Assembly: GCF_034555375.1 (NCBI RefSeq)
Contig: NZ_CP140706.1
Location: 1,727,001-1,791,000 of the forward strand
DNA from: Pseudomonas sp. B33.4
GTDB taxonomy: Bacteria; Pseudomonadota; Gammaproteobacteria; Pseudomonadales; Pseudomonadaceae
Direction of reading: 5' to 3'
DNA length: 64,000 nucleotides
Under the pieces are notes generated by a model, which saw only the letters and a program-made list of their open reading frames with translations, ran no database searches and had not been told where the DNA came from. Shown in pieces: positions 35,711 through 43,185 of this stretch. Position 1 is the first letter of the stretch; each line of letters begins with the position of its first letter. The position numbers and the translations under genes were made by a program.

Positions 35711-35747
35711 TTGGTCTGCGATCCCCCATTACTGTCAACTCTGACAG
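35711..35747 (+). promoter_or_regulatory. Shared palindromic operator, copy 1
   Basis: TTGGTCTG (35711-35718), 13 bases, then CTGTCA-ACTC-TGACAG (35732-35747). The palindrome starts 103 bp and ends 88 bp before the ATG of the cold-shock-like gene. It shares the pattern with sites at 36817, 42308 and 43208. The CTGT-N8-ACAG layout also fits a LexA box. Confidence 0.75.
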
Positions 35748-35834
35748 GTGCGCTCGCTGTGATTTTGCGGTTTGATGCAAGGTGCTGCCGCGAACCTGGC
35801 GCGGTCATGCGGGCGAGTGCAAAGGAGCAAGGCA

Positions 35835-36071
35835 ATGAAAGGTATTTTCAGCAGCTACGATGAAAAAACCGGAAGGGGCACCATCACGCCGAAGGCCTCG
35901 GGACGATCCCTTTCCTTTGCCGAAGCCACGGTTTTTTTTCTGACCGCCAAAGAATACCGATTCAGTATTCCATTGGTTAATGCTCAGCAGGCGAACGTCA
36001 AAGTGGGCGGCGAAGTCGAGTTCGAATTGCCCAGAAGCAAGAATGGAAAAGTGAAAATCCTCCGGTATTGA
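35835..36071 (+). CDS. Small cold-shock-domain-like protein, copy 1
   Basis: A 78-residue protein whose N-terminus (KGIFSSYDEKTGRGTITPKA) has the outline of a cold-shock/OB-fold domain. The RNA-binding aromatic residues of the usual KGFGFI motif are absent (GRGTI instead), so nucleic acid binding is uncertain. The ATG at 35835 follows AAGGAGCAAGGCA; an in-frame upstream stretch does not resemble the family. It is a paralogue of 43312-43602, with a matching leader and operator. A terminator follows. Confidence 0.8.
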   Translation: MKGIFSSYDEKTGRGTITPKASGRSLSFAEATVFFLTAKEYRFSIPLVNAQQANVKVGGEVEFELPRSKNGKVKILRY

Positions 36072-36098
36072 GCAATCGATCGCAAAGCCGCTGAAACG

Positions 36099-36140
36099 AA
36101 AAAACCGCCGGCCCGATTCAACGGGGTGGCGGTTTTTTTA
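36099..36140. terminator. Bidirectional terminator after cold-shock-like gene 1
   Basis: AAAACCGCC (36101 on) pairs with GGCGGTTTT (36128 on), with further CCG/CGG pairs inside, flanked by A-runs and T-runs. It serves the plus-strand gene and the minus-strand DUF6124 remnant that face each other. Confidence 0.85.
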
Positions 36141-36249
36141 TACCTGAAGACATGTGCTGGCCGTGAGGTCGCCTTCGCTTTTTTGAATCGACGGATTCGT
36201 AGGGGGAGGTGGGGTCGGTTTCGGGTGGGTTGGGTGTTGGTTTGATCAT
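36118..36249 (-). pseudogene. DUF6124-type gene remnant, copy A
   Basis: From ATG at 36249 the frame reads MIKPTPNPPETDPTSPYES and a few more residues identical or close to the intact copy at 37800-38159. It then diverges after about 24 residues and runs into the terminator (stop after 43 codons). The C-terminal 95 residues are gone, so this is a broken copy. Its whole upstream leader is kept. Confidence 0.85.
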
Positions 36250-36286
36250 GGTGAGACTCCGTGGTTGATTTAGCCGCCACGGCTCA

Positions 36287-36480
36287 TCGCTAAACAAGTA
36301 AAGGTGGCGGCTGTACGCAGGTTAGCGATCCGGGTCACAGAAACCCCGGGTAGACCCGAAGGTCTCCCACGCACAGCCACCATGACGCCAAGTGCAGATA
36401 GACAAAGCTGCAATTGAGACAGGGGATTGAGCATCTGTAAGGTATCGGATCGCTAAACCCGATCGCTGATTCGTCAGCGA
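36287..36480 (-). ncRNA. Structured leader RNA of DUF6124 unit, copy A
   Basis: On the minus strand an outer stem (GGTGGCTGTGCG... with ...CGTACAGCCGCCACC) encloses two hairpins, one with an AGACC-TTCG-GGTCT tetraloop stem and one with CCGGG/CCCGG arms. Mismatches of the outer stem on the plus strand become G-U pairs on the minus strand, which fixes the strand. A further hairpin (CGCTGA/TCAGCG) lies at 36464-36479. A possible minus-strand promoter, TTGTGC-N17-TATTGT, precedes it (36488-36516). Two other copies exist. It resembles phage-type C4 antisense RNA in layout, but this has not been checked. Confidence 0.65.
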
Positions 36481-36588
36481 CCGACCCACAATAGAACCCG
36501 ACCCCACAGCGCACAAGCCGGCGGATTCTGGCGTAGCTGTAGGCAATGGCGCAAGAATTTGTAGCCTGTGAGACGTGTCTGAAGGTGT

Positions 36589-36612
36589 CTTTTAAACGCC
36601 TGAGTTTAAAAG
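36589..36612. repeat. Inverted repeat upstream of RNA unit, copy A
   Basis: CTTTTAAAC-N6-GTTTAAAAG, perfect 9-base arms. The same element lies at the same distance from the DUF6124 start in copies B (38498-38521) and C (43055-43078). It is probably an operator or the outer end of the repeated unit. Confidence 0.75.
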
Positions 36613-36633
36613 GCGATTTGCACTGACTTCAGT

Positions 36634-36710
36634 GGCCCCTTCGCGAGCAAGCTCGCTCCCACATTTGCAATACATTTCCCTGTGGGAGCGAGCTTGCTCG
36701 CGAAAGGGCC
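36634..36710. repeat. REPIN (GAGCAAGCTCGCTCCC type)
   Basis: Arms TTCGCGAGCAAGCTCGCTCC and its reverse complement are separated by about 17 bases, the typical doublet arrangement of P. fluorescens REPINs. Confidence 0.92.
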
Positions 36711-36794
36711 ATCCCGGTCAGCAGAAAAATCTCGATCAAACCCCGATGTTAAATCACTGGTTAAATAAATCCGTCGCCTTTTCCAGAGAGACCG

Positions 36795-36832
36795 TTGGTC
36801 TGGAAATGCCATCCACCTGTCAACTCTTACAG
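36795..36832 (+). promoter_or_regulatory. Shared palindromic operator, copy 2
   Basis: TTGGTCTG (36795-36802), 14 bases, then CTGTCA-ACTC-TTACAG (36817-36832), ending 66 bp before the ATG of the 222-residue gene. One base of the second arm differs from perfect symmetry. Confidence 0.75.
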
Positions 36833-36898
36833 TAGACGGACGGCTGGCCATGACGTCGAAATAGGGGCGCAAGTTTACCGACCCAGGAGCGTACGATC

Positions 36899-37567
36899 AT
36901 GGCAGAGCGCATTTACCGAAAACTCGAGGGCATGGGCCTGGAATATGTTTCAGGGCGACTGGAACAGAACCCCAAGGAGCGGGCCATCCGTTACACCATC
37001 ACTTTCGACATGGATCTGGATTTCACCCATTTCAAACAGATGGCCAATGCTTATATCCCGGATTATCTCGACAACCCGATCAACGCGATCAGGCCTGAAC
37101 TGGACGGCCTGGCTTACCACTATTCCTACAACTACCTGTTCAGTGCAGCGGGAAGCATCCGCGATAATCAGGCGCTGTTCGAACTCTTCACCTCGCCTGG
37201 TTATTACAACGATCAATGGGCGACCGGCCCTCATCTGCAGGTGCGTTATGGCAAACCGGAGTTTGTGCAGGTCGGGCGAAAATTCCGCGTGACAGCACGC
37301 AGAGACTTCAGATCGCTGGATGACACGGGTCAGATCGAAATCGGAGATTTGCCGGTCATCCAGTTTCATTGGGCGCTCAATCTGCTGCAAACCGATCTGA
37401 TGATCCCTGGAGTCATTGCGCCAGTGACCAAGGTCGTGCTGATGTACATGGATGAGGACTTCGTTGAGGTCGAAGGTGAGCAGATTTTGCGGGGTACGCG
37501 CTACGTCAATGGCAAGCAACTGGGCTTCGGCAACATTGCGCCCAAGCAGATACTGACTGCGCAGTAA
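36899..37567 (+). CDS. Unknown 222-residue protein of the flhB-flhA island
   Basis: I do not recognise this protein. It is soluble, with no signal peptide or membrane helix, and rich in aromatic residues (LAYHYSYNYLFSAAGSIRDN; PGYYNDQWATGPHLQVRYG). The ATG at 36899 follows CAGGAGCGTACGATC. It has its own shared operator and its own terminator, so it is a single-gene cassette. Sharing the operator with the Ig-like gene and the cold-shock-like genes suggests it acts in the same response. Confidence 0.85.
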   Translation: MAERIYRKLEGMGLEYVSGRLEQNPKERAIRYTITFDMDLDFTHFKQMANAYIPDYLDNPINAIRPELDGLAYHYSYNYLFSAAGSIRDNQALFELFTSPGYYNDQWATGPHLQVRYGKPEFVQVGRKFRVTARRDFRSLDDTGQIEIGDLPVIQFHWALNLLQTDLMIPGVIAPVTKVVLMYMDEDFVEVEGEQILRGTRYVNGKQLGFGNIAPKQILTAQ

Positions 37568-37575
37568 CCAGCGTT

Positions 37576-37613
37576 AAAAAACGCCGTCCCGATTGCACGG
37601 TGCGGCGTTTTTT
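37576..37613. terminator. Terminator after the 222-residue gene
   Basis: AAAAAACGCCG-TC-CCG pairs with CGG-TG-CGGCGTTTTTT; runs of A and T at the ends make it bidirectional, again between convergent genes. Confidence 0.9.
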
Positions 37614-37640
37614 ATGCCTGAAGACTTGTTTTGGCTGTGA

Positions 37641-37745
37641 GGTCGCCTTCGCGGGCAAGCCCGCTCCCAGAGGTTCGGCGGTGTATCAGGGATCTGTGAA
37701 CGGCGCAGATCCCTGTGGGAGCGGGCTTGCTCCGGGCGGCGATCC
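37641..37745. repeat. REPIN (GGGCAAGCCCGCTCCC type)
   Basis: Left arm with GCGGGCAAGCCCGCTCCCAG and right arm with CTGTGGGAGCGGGCTTGCTC; about 40 bases apart. A second REP subtype compared with the one at 36634. Confidence 0.85.
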
Positions 37746-37799
37746 GACGAAGACGTCAGCAGCCACTACGCCTTACTCAGGGCTTGTCGCGGATTCTCG

Positions 37800-38159
37800 C
37801 TACTGCGGCAACTCCAGATTATCCATCACCCGATTCACCGCCAGCTCGCCGAGCATGATCAATTGCGCAATCCCCAGCAAAGTCCTGCGCTGCGACGCCG
37901 GTATGAGATGGGCGAAGTCATGGGCGATGGTTCTGGCTGAGGCGAGGGTTTCGCAGGCATCCGCCAGCAGTTCCTCGTTTTTGAAGTCCGCAGTGACCGC
38001 GTACATCCGGCGGGTTTTACGTGGCGGCGGCGTGGAGCCGGGTGGGCAGAGGTAGTGATCGAGCGCGCGGTCGGCGGCGTCGTGGAGTTTTTTTGAATCG
38101 AGGGATTCGTAGGGGGAGGTGGGGTCGGTTTCGGGTGGGTTGGGTGTTGGTTTGATCAT
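37800..38159 (-). CDS. DUF6124 family protein (intact copy B)
   Basis: A 119-residue protein starting MIKPTPNPPETDPTSPYESL. A helical stretch follows (KKLHDAADRALDHYLCPP) and the C-terminal half is hydrophobic and helical (IPASQRRTLLGIAQLIMLGE, ending RVMDNLELPQ). This matches a family I know from pseudomonads as DUF6124; its function is unknown. The ATG at 38159 is 9 bp from AGGAGCTTCACC. The frame stays open upstream through the leader, but that part is the structured RNA, not protein. Two broken copies lie nearby. Confidence 0.85.
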   Translation of the reverse strand: MIKPTPNPPETDPTSPYESLDSKKLHDAADRALDHYLCPPGSTPPPRKTRRMYAVTADFKNEELLADACETLASARTIAHDFAHLIPASQRRTLLGIAQLIMLGELAVNRVMDNLELPQ

Positions 38160-38197
38160 GGTGAAGCTCCTGAGGTTATGGAGCCACTCTTTCCCTG

Positions 38198-38389
38198 TCG
38201 CTAAACAAGTGAAGGTGGCAGCTGTACGCAGGTTAGCGAACCGGTCACAGGCACCCCGGTAGACCCAAAGGTCTCCCGCATACAGCCGCCATAACGTAAT
38301 TGCGGGCGAAAAGTCCCACAACGAAGCCACGAACGCTGATGCACTGAGATGGTCCGAGTCGCTAAACCCGATCGCTGATTCGTCAGCGA
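38198..38389 (-). ncRNA. Structured leader RNA of DUF6124 unit, copy B
   Basis: Same fold as copies A and C, ahead of the intact DUF6124 gene. The core lies at 38214-38291 with an outer stem, an AGACC-TTTG-GGTCT hairpin and an ACCGG/CCGGT hairpin. Base changes in the outer stem relative to copy A again give G-U pairs only on the minus strand. An inner TTCGCTAAC segment (minus strand) can pair with TTTAGCGA on either side of the core. The second partner lies about 45 bases before the DUF6124 start codon. Confidence 0.7.
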
Positions 38390-38497
38390 CCGACCCACAA
38401 TAGAACCCGACCCCAAAGCGCACAAGCCGGCGGATTCTGGCGTAGCTGTAGGCAATGGCGCAAGAATTTGTAGCCTGAAAGGCGTGTCTGGAGGTGT

Positions 38498-38521
38498 CTT
38501 TTAAACACTTCAGTTTAAAAG
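38498..38521. repeat. Inverted repeat upstream of RNA unit, copy B
   Basis: CTTTTAAAC-N6-GTTTAAAAG, perfect arms, spacer ACTTCA. It lies 64 bp from the 3' end of the Ig-like gene. Confidence 0.75.
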
Positions 38522-38584
38522 GCAAAAAGTCGGACGAAGATCAGGGGAAACCGTGGTCTGTCCCTGATAACGCGCACTTTTCTC

Positions 38585-41500
38585 TCAGGATGTCGGCACA
38601 AAAGTGAAAGCTGGCCCCTCAAACCCACCAACTCCTGTTGGTCCATATGCGATCGCATTGGGAGTGCCGTTTTCTTTTAGGTAATGACCGGCAACTATAT
38701 TGTTTTTCGTCGGTGCCTGCCATCGCACTTTATAACGAGGATCCATGCCCGGATCGATGCGTCTCAAAAAAACATTAAGTTCAGTGAAATTTTCGAGGAA
38801 TGCTTTGATTATTGGCTTTGCGTCCGTAGCTCCGGGCAGTTGCACTCCACCTTGTGCTAATCCCCATGCATGAATTTGATCAAATGAGAGCCTGTCAGTA
38901 GCTGCGGAGATTATCATTTTAAAAACGTTTGAGACGATGACCTGATATGAAAGCTGATTGTTAGATCCATCTCTGACAGTAATAACTGCGGATCCATTTT
39001 TAAGGCCAGTCACTTTGCCGGTAGTCCTGTCTACAGCTGCGATTGAAGGAATTGATGAGGTGAACGTGACTTCAGGAATTCCGCCTGTTGGTACTCGAGT
39101 CATCGTATTTCCCGAAACTTCTTTACTGTTCCATCCGTAGGACTGAAGCAACTTAACTCCATTCAGGGTCATTAGCGATTGGTCGATTGATAGCTTACGG
39201 ACGACGCGAAAAGTTCGAGCGGCCGACACGGCACCGGAGCCATACAACGCTTTGGCGGTAAAGCTGTGCGCAGCAACACTCAGGCCTGTCACCGGCAGTT
39301 CCCATTTGCCCGTTGCGGGATCGGCAGTCGCTTTACCTTTTGAAGTTGCACCGTCGAATACTTCGATCTGCTGACCCTTGGCCGCGACGCCGCTCAGGAT
39401 TACGGCAGTTTCCACGGTGACCCCGCCTTGGGGGATTTCGATATCGCTGGGAGAGCCTTTGACTGACGTCATCGTAGGGGCGACGTCTTCCGTGACCGTC
39501 ATTGTTCTCGCTGCCGACACCAGACTCGGTTGCCTCAGGTCTCTGGCGGTAAAGCTGTGCCTGGCTTTGCTCAGGTCTGAAACCGACAGACTCCAGATGC
39601 CGGTTACTCCATCGGCGACCTCTTGACCTTTGATAACCGTACCGTCGAGCACTTCAACGTCCCGCCCGGCTGCGGCAACGCCGCTCAAAATGACGGCCGT
39701 TTCCACGGTGAAGCCATCCTCGGAGATTTCGTTATCGCTCGACGAGCCTTTGACTGATGTCAATGTCGGCGCCCTGAGGGCTTCCACCGTCAGGAGTCGT
39801 ACATTGGAATAGGTCGATGTGGGGTGATAAAGGGATTTGGCAAACAACCGGCGCGCGCCGACTACAACCGTGATCGTGCATTCCCACAGGCCTGTGATTT
39901 CATCCGCGGTCGCGGTTCCCTTGAGCACCGCGCTTGCACCGTTGCCATCGTAGATCTCGACATCCTGACCCTTGCTGGCAGTGCCTTTGAGTGTCAGCGA
40001 TGTGCTGATAGTCGTTTGCTCATCAGGCACCTCCGCACCTTTGTCATCCAGCACATTGTCCAGCGTCGGCACAATGAGGGCCGTGACAGTGAGGTTGTAA
40101 GCAGCCGAGGCGGGATCGTCACCATACTTTCCTGTCGCGGTAAAACTGTGTTTCGTCACAGTCAGCCCCGACATGGTGTAGGTCCAGATTCCGGAGACCG
40201 GATCGGCCGTGACCTCAACAACGAAGGTAGCGCCATCGCGTATTTCGACGTTCTTGCCCTTGGCGCCCGTGCCGCTGAGCACCACGCTGGTTTCAACGGT
40301 CGTGCCACCCTCGAGAATATCCTTGCCGCTCGGCGATCCCTTGACCGAGTCGATGGTTGGCGGATCGAGTGCCACCGGTTCACCGATCACAAACTCCAGC
40401 ACATTCGAATAGCTGGTCTTGTTGCCGACTGCCCGGAGAATTTCGTAGCTCACTTGCACAGTCTTTCCGCGATTAGGCTCGATGTGCTGCGCCACAAACG
40501 CGGCGTTCAGTGGGAAATCGACGTCCTTGTCCTTGGACAGCTCATTGTGCGTTTTGGAGTCCGTGACAGGCGTCTGACCTTCTACTTTCCAAGTGTAAGT
40601 TACGATGTCCTTGGCTTTGGTCGGATTGGCCACCGGCCGTGGGGCGGTGATTTTGCTGGCTCCGCCCGGAAGGTCCTCGGGGTCCAGCACGCCATCCTTT
40701 TCACCCAGCACGATGGGTTTGACCAGCTCCCGCTGCGGCTCGCCAATGTTCAACAGCGAGGCGTGCAAAGAGGCGCGACGGGTGATGGTGCCGTTTTCGT
40801 CGCTCAGCAGGTTGTACGACAGATCCAGCGTGCCGCCCTCCAGGGTTTTGCCGTGTTTGCCGGCGACGGTGACGATGAACCCCTTGAGGTCATTGGCCTC
40901 GTCATCGCTGGGGAAATACCACTCCAGTTCCGGGTCGTAAGTCGTCAGGTCGGCCCGGATGCCGAACCATTTGAGCTCGATGGCTTTGTCCGTGGTGATC
41001 AATGGATCGTGGGGAATGCGGATGCGGTATTCGGGCGCGTCGGGGTCGAGCGCGCCGCTGATCTGGTCGATTGCGATGGGCGCGGCCAGGCGTGTCGGTT
41101 CGCCGATAACGCTGTAGGCGCGAGACTTGGATCTGGAGTTGTCGACCACGACGCCGCCGCGGCGTACATGATAGGAATACACCACCGTGCGTTTGGCCAA
41201 GGCGCGCAGGGTGCTGTTCTTGTGCGCGATCGAGACTCGCACCGGCGGCGTGGTTTCAATACGCTGGATCGCCGTTTCACTGATCTCTTTACCTTCGTCG
41301 TCGGTACCGATAACGCTGAGGTAGATCTCGTCGTTCTTTTTGAAGATGTTCACGTCATCCGCCCAGACCTCCACCAGCGGATCATCGTCCCCCAGCATCT
41401 CCAGATCCACGATGAGACCGTCGGCCTGTTTGAGGATGGGCGCCCCCAGGCGCAAGCCCTGGGTGTCGACGGCAATATAAACGGCCTCGCACCAGTCTGC

Positions 41501-42241
41501 GGACTCGTTGTACACGCGGTCGCGGATCTTGTAGTTGACCGACACCCCGTCGGAGTCTCCGGCTGAAAGGATGGTGGCTTCGTCGGCCAGAACCACAATG
41601 GGATTACCCTCTGGATCGTCGAGCTGTTCCTGGGTGACGGGCTCGGACTCCACGTTTTTCCCGGCCCAGGCCAGGATGATCACGTCACCGACGGCGACAT
41701 TCTCGTAGAGCAGGCCATCGCCGGGTTTGGGTTTGGCGTAAACCAGCACGCCTTGCTTGGCAGTGACCTTGTCGACACCGTCGCGTACCACATCCGGCGG
41801 ATCGAAGGTCATGCTCAGTTCGGAGTGGCCATACTCGGGGTTGGTATCCTGACCGCCGGGCAGTTCGAGTTTGACGACAAGCTTGAGCGTCGGCCCGGGT
41901 TCCGCGGCCTGACTGACACGCTTGACCTCGTAGGACAGATCCCAGTCGCCGCTGAGCAAGCGCTGCGGCGGGACGAACAGGGTGACGCGCTCACCGATTT
42001 CGACCTGATCGGTGATGGTCTTTTGCGCCACCATGATGGTGTTCAGCAACAACTTGCAGTTATCGCCCACATTCATGTTGGACCAGGCCGGACACTGGAT
42101 CTTCATCCCCAAGTCGGGGTAGGTGAGTCGTGCGGCCGCGAGATTGACGCCCCAGGTGCCGTCGCCGAGATCTCGACCGCCGGAGATTTCCGGGTCGAGC
42201 AGGGCCAGGAGCGAGATTTCCTTGCGCGGTTGGATGAGCAT
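38585..42241 (-). CDS. Large repetitive Ig-like domain protein
   Basis: A 1218-residue protein of unknown function. The N-terminal half holds repeated beta-rich modules with the pattern LDP...P...KD-V-W-G. Four Ig-like repeats of about 97 residues follow (near residues 630, 728, 824, 921), each with a form of SVKGSPS, TVETAVILSG, VEVFDG and HSFTAK. Then comes a BIG2-like domain (about 1015-1097) and a distinct 120-residue C-terminal tip. No signal peptide, membrane helix or anchor was seen. The ATG at 42241 follows AGGAGTGCCCGTC; the frame opens earlier but without a good start. DNA of the tip is visibly more AT-rich than the rest. It has its own shared operator. Confidence 0.88.
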   Translation of the reverse strand: MLIQPRKEISLLALLDPEISGGRDLGDGTWGVNLAAARLTYPDLGMKIQCPAWSNMNVGDNCKLLLNTIMVAQKTITDQVEIGERVTLFVPPQRLLSGDWDLSYEVKRVSQAAEPGPTLKLVVKLELPGGQDTNPEYGHSELSMTFDPPDVVRDGVDKVTAKQGVLVYAKPKPGDGLLYENVAVGDVIILAWAGKNVESEPVTQEQLDDPEGNPIVVLADEATILSAGDSDGVSVNYKIRDRVYNESADWCEAVYIAVDTQGLRLGAPILKQADGLIVDLEMLGDDDPLVEVWADDVNIFKKNDEIYLSVIGTDDEGKEISETAIQRIETTPPVRVSIAHKNSTLRALAKRTVVYSYHVRRGGVVVDNSRSKSRAYSVIGEPTRLAAPIAIDQISGALDPDAPEYRIRIPHDPLITTDKAIELKWFGIRADLTTYDPELEWYFPSDDEANDLKGFIVTVAGKHGKTLEGGTLDLSYNLLSDENGTITRRASLHASLLNIGEPQRELVKPIVLGEKDGVLDPEDLPGGASKITAPRPVANPTKAKDIVTYTWKVEGQTPVTDSKTHNELSKDKDVDFPLNAAFVAQHIEPNRGKTVQVSYEILRAVGNKTSYSNVLEFVIGEPVALDPPTIDSVKGSPSGKDILEGGTTVETSVVLSGTGAKGKNVEIRDGATFVVEVTADPVSGIWTYTMSGLTVTKHSFTATGKYGDDPASAAYNLTVTALIVPTLDNVLDDKGAEVPDEQTTISTSLTLKGTASKGQDVEIYDGNGASAVLKGTATADEITGLWECTITVVVGARRLFAKSLYHPTSTYSNVRLLTVEALRAPTLTSVKGSSSDNEISEDGFTVETAVILSGVAAAGRDVEVLDGTVIKGQEVADGVTGIWSLSVSDLSKARHSFTARDLRQPSLVSAARTMTVTEDVAPTMTSVKGSPSDIEIPQGGVTVETAVILSGVAAKGQQIEVFDGATSKGKATADPATGKWELPVTGLSVAAHSFTAKALYGSGAVSAARTFRVVRKLSIDQSLMTLNGVKLLQSYGWNSKEVSGNTMTRVPTGGIPEVTFTSSIPSIAAVDRTTGKVTGLKNGSAVITVRDGSNNQLSYQVIVSNVFKMIISAATDRLSFDQIHAWGLAQGGVQLPGATDAKPIIKAFLENFTELNVFLRRIDPGMDPRYKVRWQAPTKNNIVAGHYLKENGTPNAIAYGPTGVGGFEGPAFTFVPTS

Positions 42242-42304
42242 GACGGGCACTCCTGCCGAGGGTTTGGGCGATGGAGTGATTAGGACGCGGAATCGAGAAA
42301 AGCG

Positions 42305-42346
42305 CACCTGTCAGATCTGACAGGTGACGACGGTTAAACGACGAGT
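42305..42346 (-). promoter_or_regulatory. Shared palindromic operator, copy 3 (Ig-like gene)
   Basis: CACCTGTCAGA joined to its exact reverse complement forms a perfect 22-bp palindrome at 42305-42326, with the core CTGTCA-GATC-TGACAG. On the minus strand CTCGTCG lies about 15 bases upstream of the core. The palindrome ends 63 bp before the Ig-like start codon. Confidence 0.8.
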
Positions 42347-42362
42347 GGTCGCTTACTCTATG

Positions 42363-42404
42363 AAAACCGCCGTCCCGGTTGATCCGGAATGGCGGTTTTT
42401 TTGG
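42363..42404. terminator. Terminator between DUF6124 copy C and the Ig-like promoter
   Basis: AAAACCGCC (42363-42371) pairs with GGCGGTTTT (42391 on), with inner CCGG/CCGG. It isolates the Ig-like gene from transcription coming from copy C. Confidence 0.85.
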
Positions 42405-42479
42405 CTGGAAAGATGTGTTGCCTGGAAGACAGACTTCGTGAGCAAGCTCACTCCCCCAGGGATCATCAGTAGTGGCGCT

Positions 42480-42747
42480 TTACTACGGCAACTCCAGATT
42501 ATCCATCACTCGATTCACCGCCAGCTCGCCGAGCATGATCAATTACGCGATGCCCAGCAGCGTCCTGCGTTGCGACGCGGGGATTAGATGAGCGAAGTCA
42601 TGAGCGATAGTTCTGGCTGAGGCGAGTGTTTCGCTGGCGTCGGCCAGCAGTTCCTCGTTTTTGAAGTCTGCGGTGACGGCATACATCCGGCGAGCTTTAC
42701 GGGGAGGTGGGGTCGGTTTCGGGTGGGTTGGGTGTTGGTTTGATCAT
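42480..42747 (-). pseudogene. Broken DUF6124 gene, copy C
   Basis: From ATG at 42747 the frame matches MIKPTPNPPETDPTSP, then meets an in-frame TAA at a deletion that removes about 92 bp compared with copy B. The remaining C-terminal part (MYAVTADFKNEELLADA-like) is recognisable but shifted and carries another stop (GIA-stop-L). A degenerate REP half (GTGAGCAAGCTCACTCCC) lies just beyond its 3' end, near 42437. Confidence 0.88.
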
Positions 42748-42783
42748 GGTGAAGCTCCTAGAGTCATTGGAGCTGCCAACGTT

Positions 42784-42946
42784 CGCTGCGAGACGAATGA
42801 GGGTGGCAGCTATACGCGGGTCGCAGACCGGGACTCTAGAACCGGCAGACCCGAAGGTCTCCCACGTACAGCCGCCACAAGCAAAGCGGATGTTGTGCGT
42901 CCAGAGATCGACGGGCTGCGAGACCCGATCGCTGATGTGTCAGCGA
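42784..42946 (-). ncRNA. Structured leader RNA of DUF6124 unit, copy C
   Basis: Core at 42802-42877 with an outer stem, an AGACC-TTCG-GGTCT hairpin and a CCGG/CCGG hairpin. The inner pairing segment has changed (plus strand GGGTCGCAG instead of GGTTAGCG), and both flanking partner segments have changed with it (CTGCGA instead of CGCTAA). A terminal hairpin CGCTGA/TCAGCG and a TATTGT-type -10 box are kept. Confidence 0.65.
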
Positions 42947-43054
42947 CCGACCCACAATAGAACCCGACCCCAAGGCGTACAAGCCGGCGGATTCTGGCTT
43001 GGCTGTAGGCAATGGCGCAAGGATTTGTATCCTCGAACGCGTGTCATGAGGTGT

Positions 43055-43078
43055 CTTTTAAATACAGGGGTTTAAGAG
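43055..43078. repeat. Inverted repeat upstream of RNA unit, copy C
   Basis: CTTTTAAAT-N6-GTTTAAGAG, two differences from copies A and B, at the same distance from the RNA core. Confidence 0.65.
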
Positions 43079-43185
43079 GTGAAAGATTGGGCGACTGTCT
43101 GAGTGAATACGTGGACTGTCCCTGAAAGCTCCCTGCGCTTTGTCGAGATTCGCCAGATCTGCGGCTCGATTTCTGAGGCTTACCT

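Noticed and set aside
36287..36480. tRNA or tmRNA, because of the cloverleaf-like fold
   Set aside because: No CCA end, no T-loop consensus and arm sizes do not fit; the unit lies in front of a reading frame as a leader.
36634..37745. Insertion sequence ends
   Set aside because: The inverted repeats are REPIN doublets without a transposase frame between them and without target-site duplications that I could find.
38160..38525. N-terminal extension of the DUF6124 protein to 241 residues
   Set aside because: The extension covers the structured RNA leader, which is also conserved where the protein is broken, and the ATG at 38159 has its own ribosome site.
39824..41566. A 580-codon plus-strand frame inside the Ig-like gene
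   Set aside because: It lies opposite the better supported minus-strand gene, is rich in Arg/His/Asp as shadow frames are, and has no ribosome site or family match.
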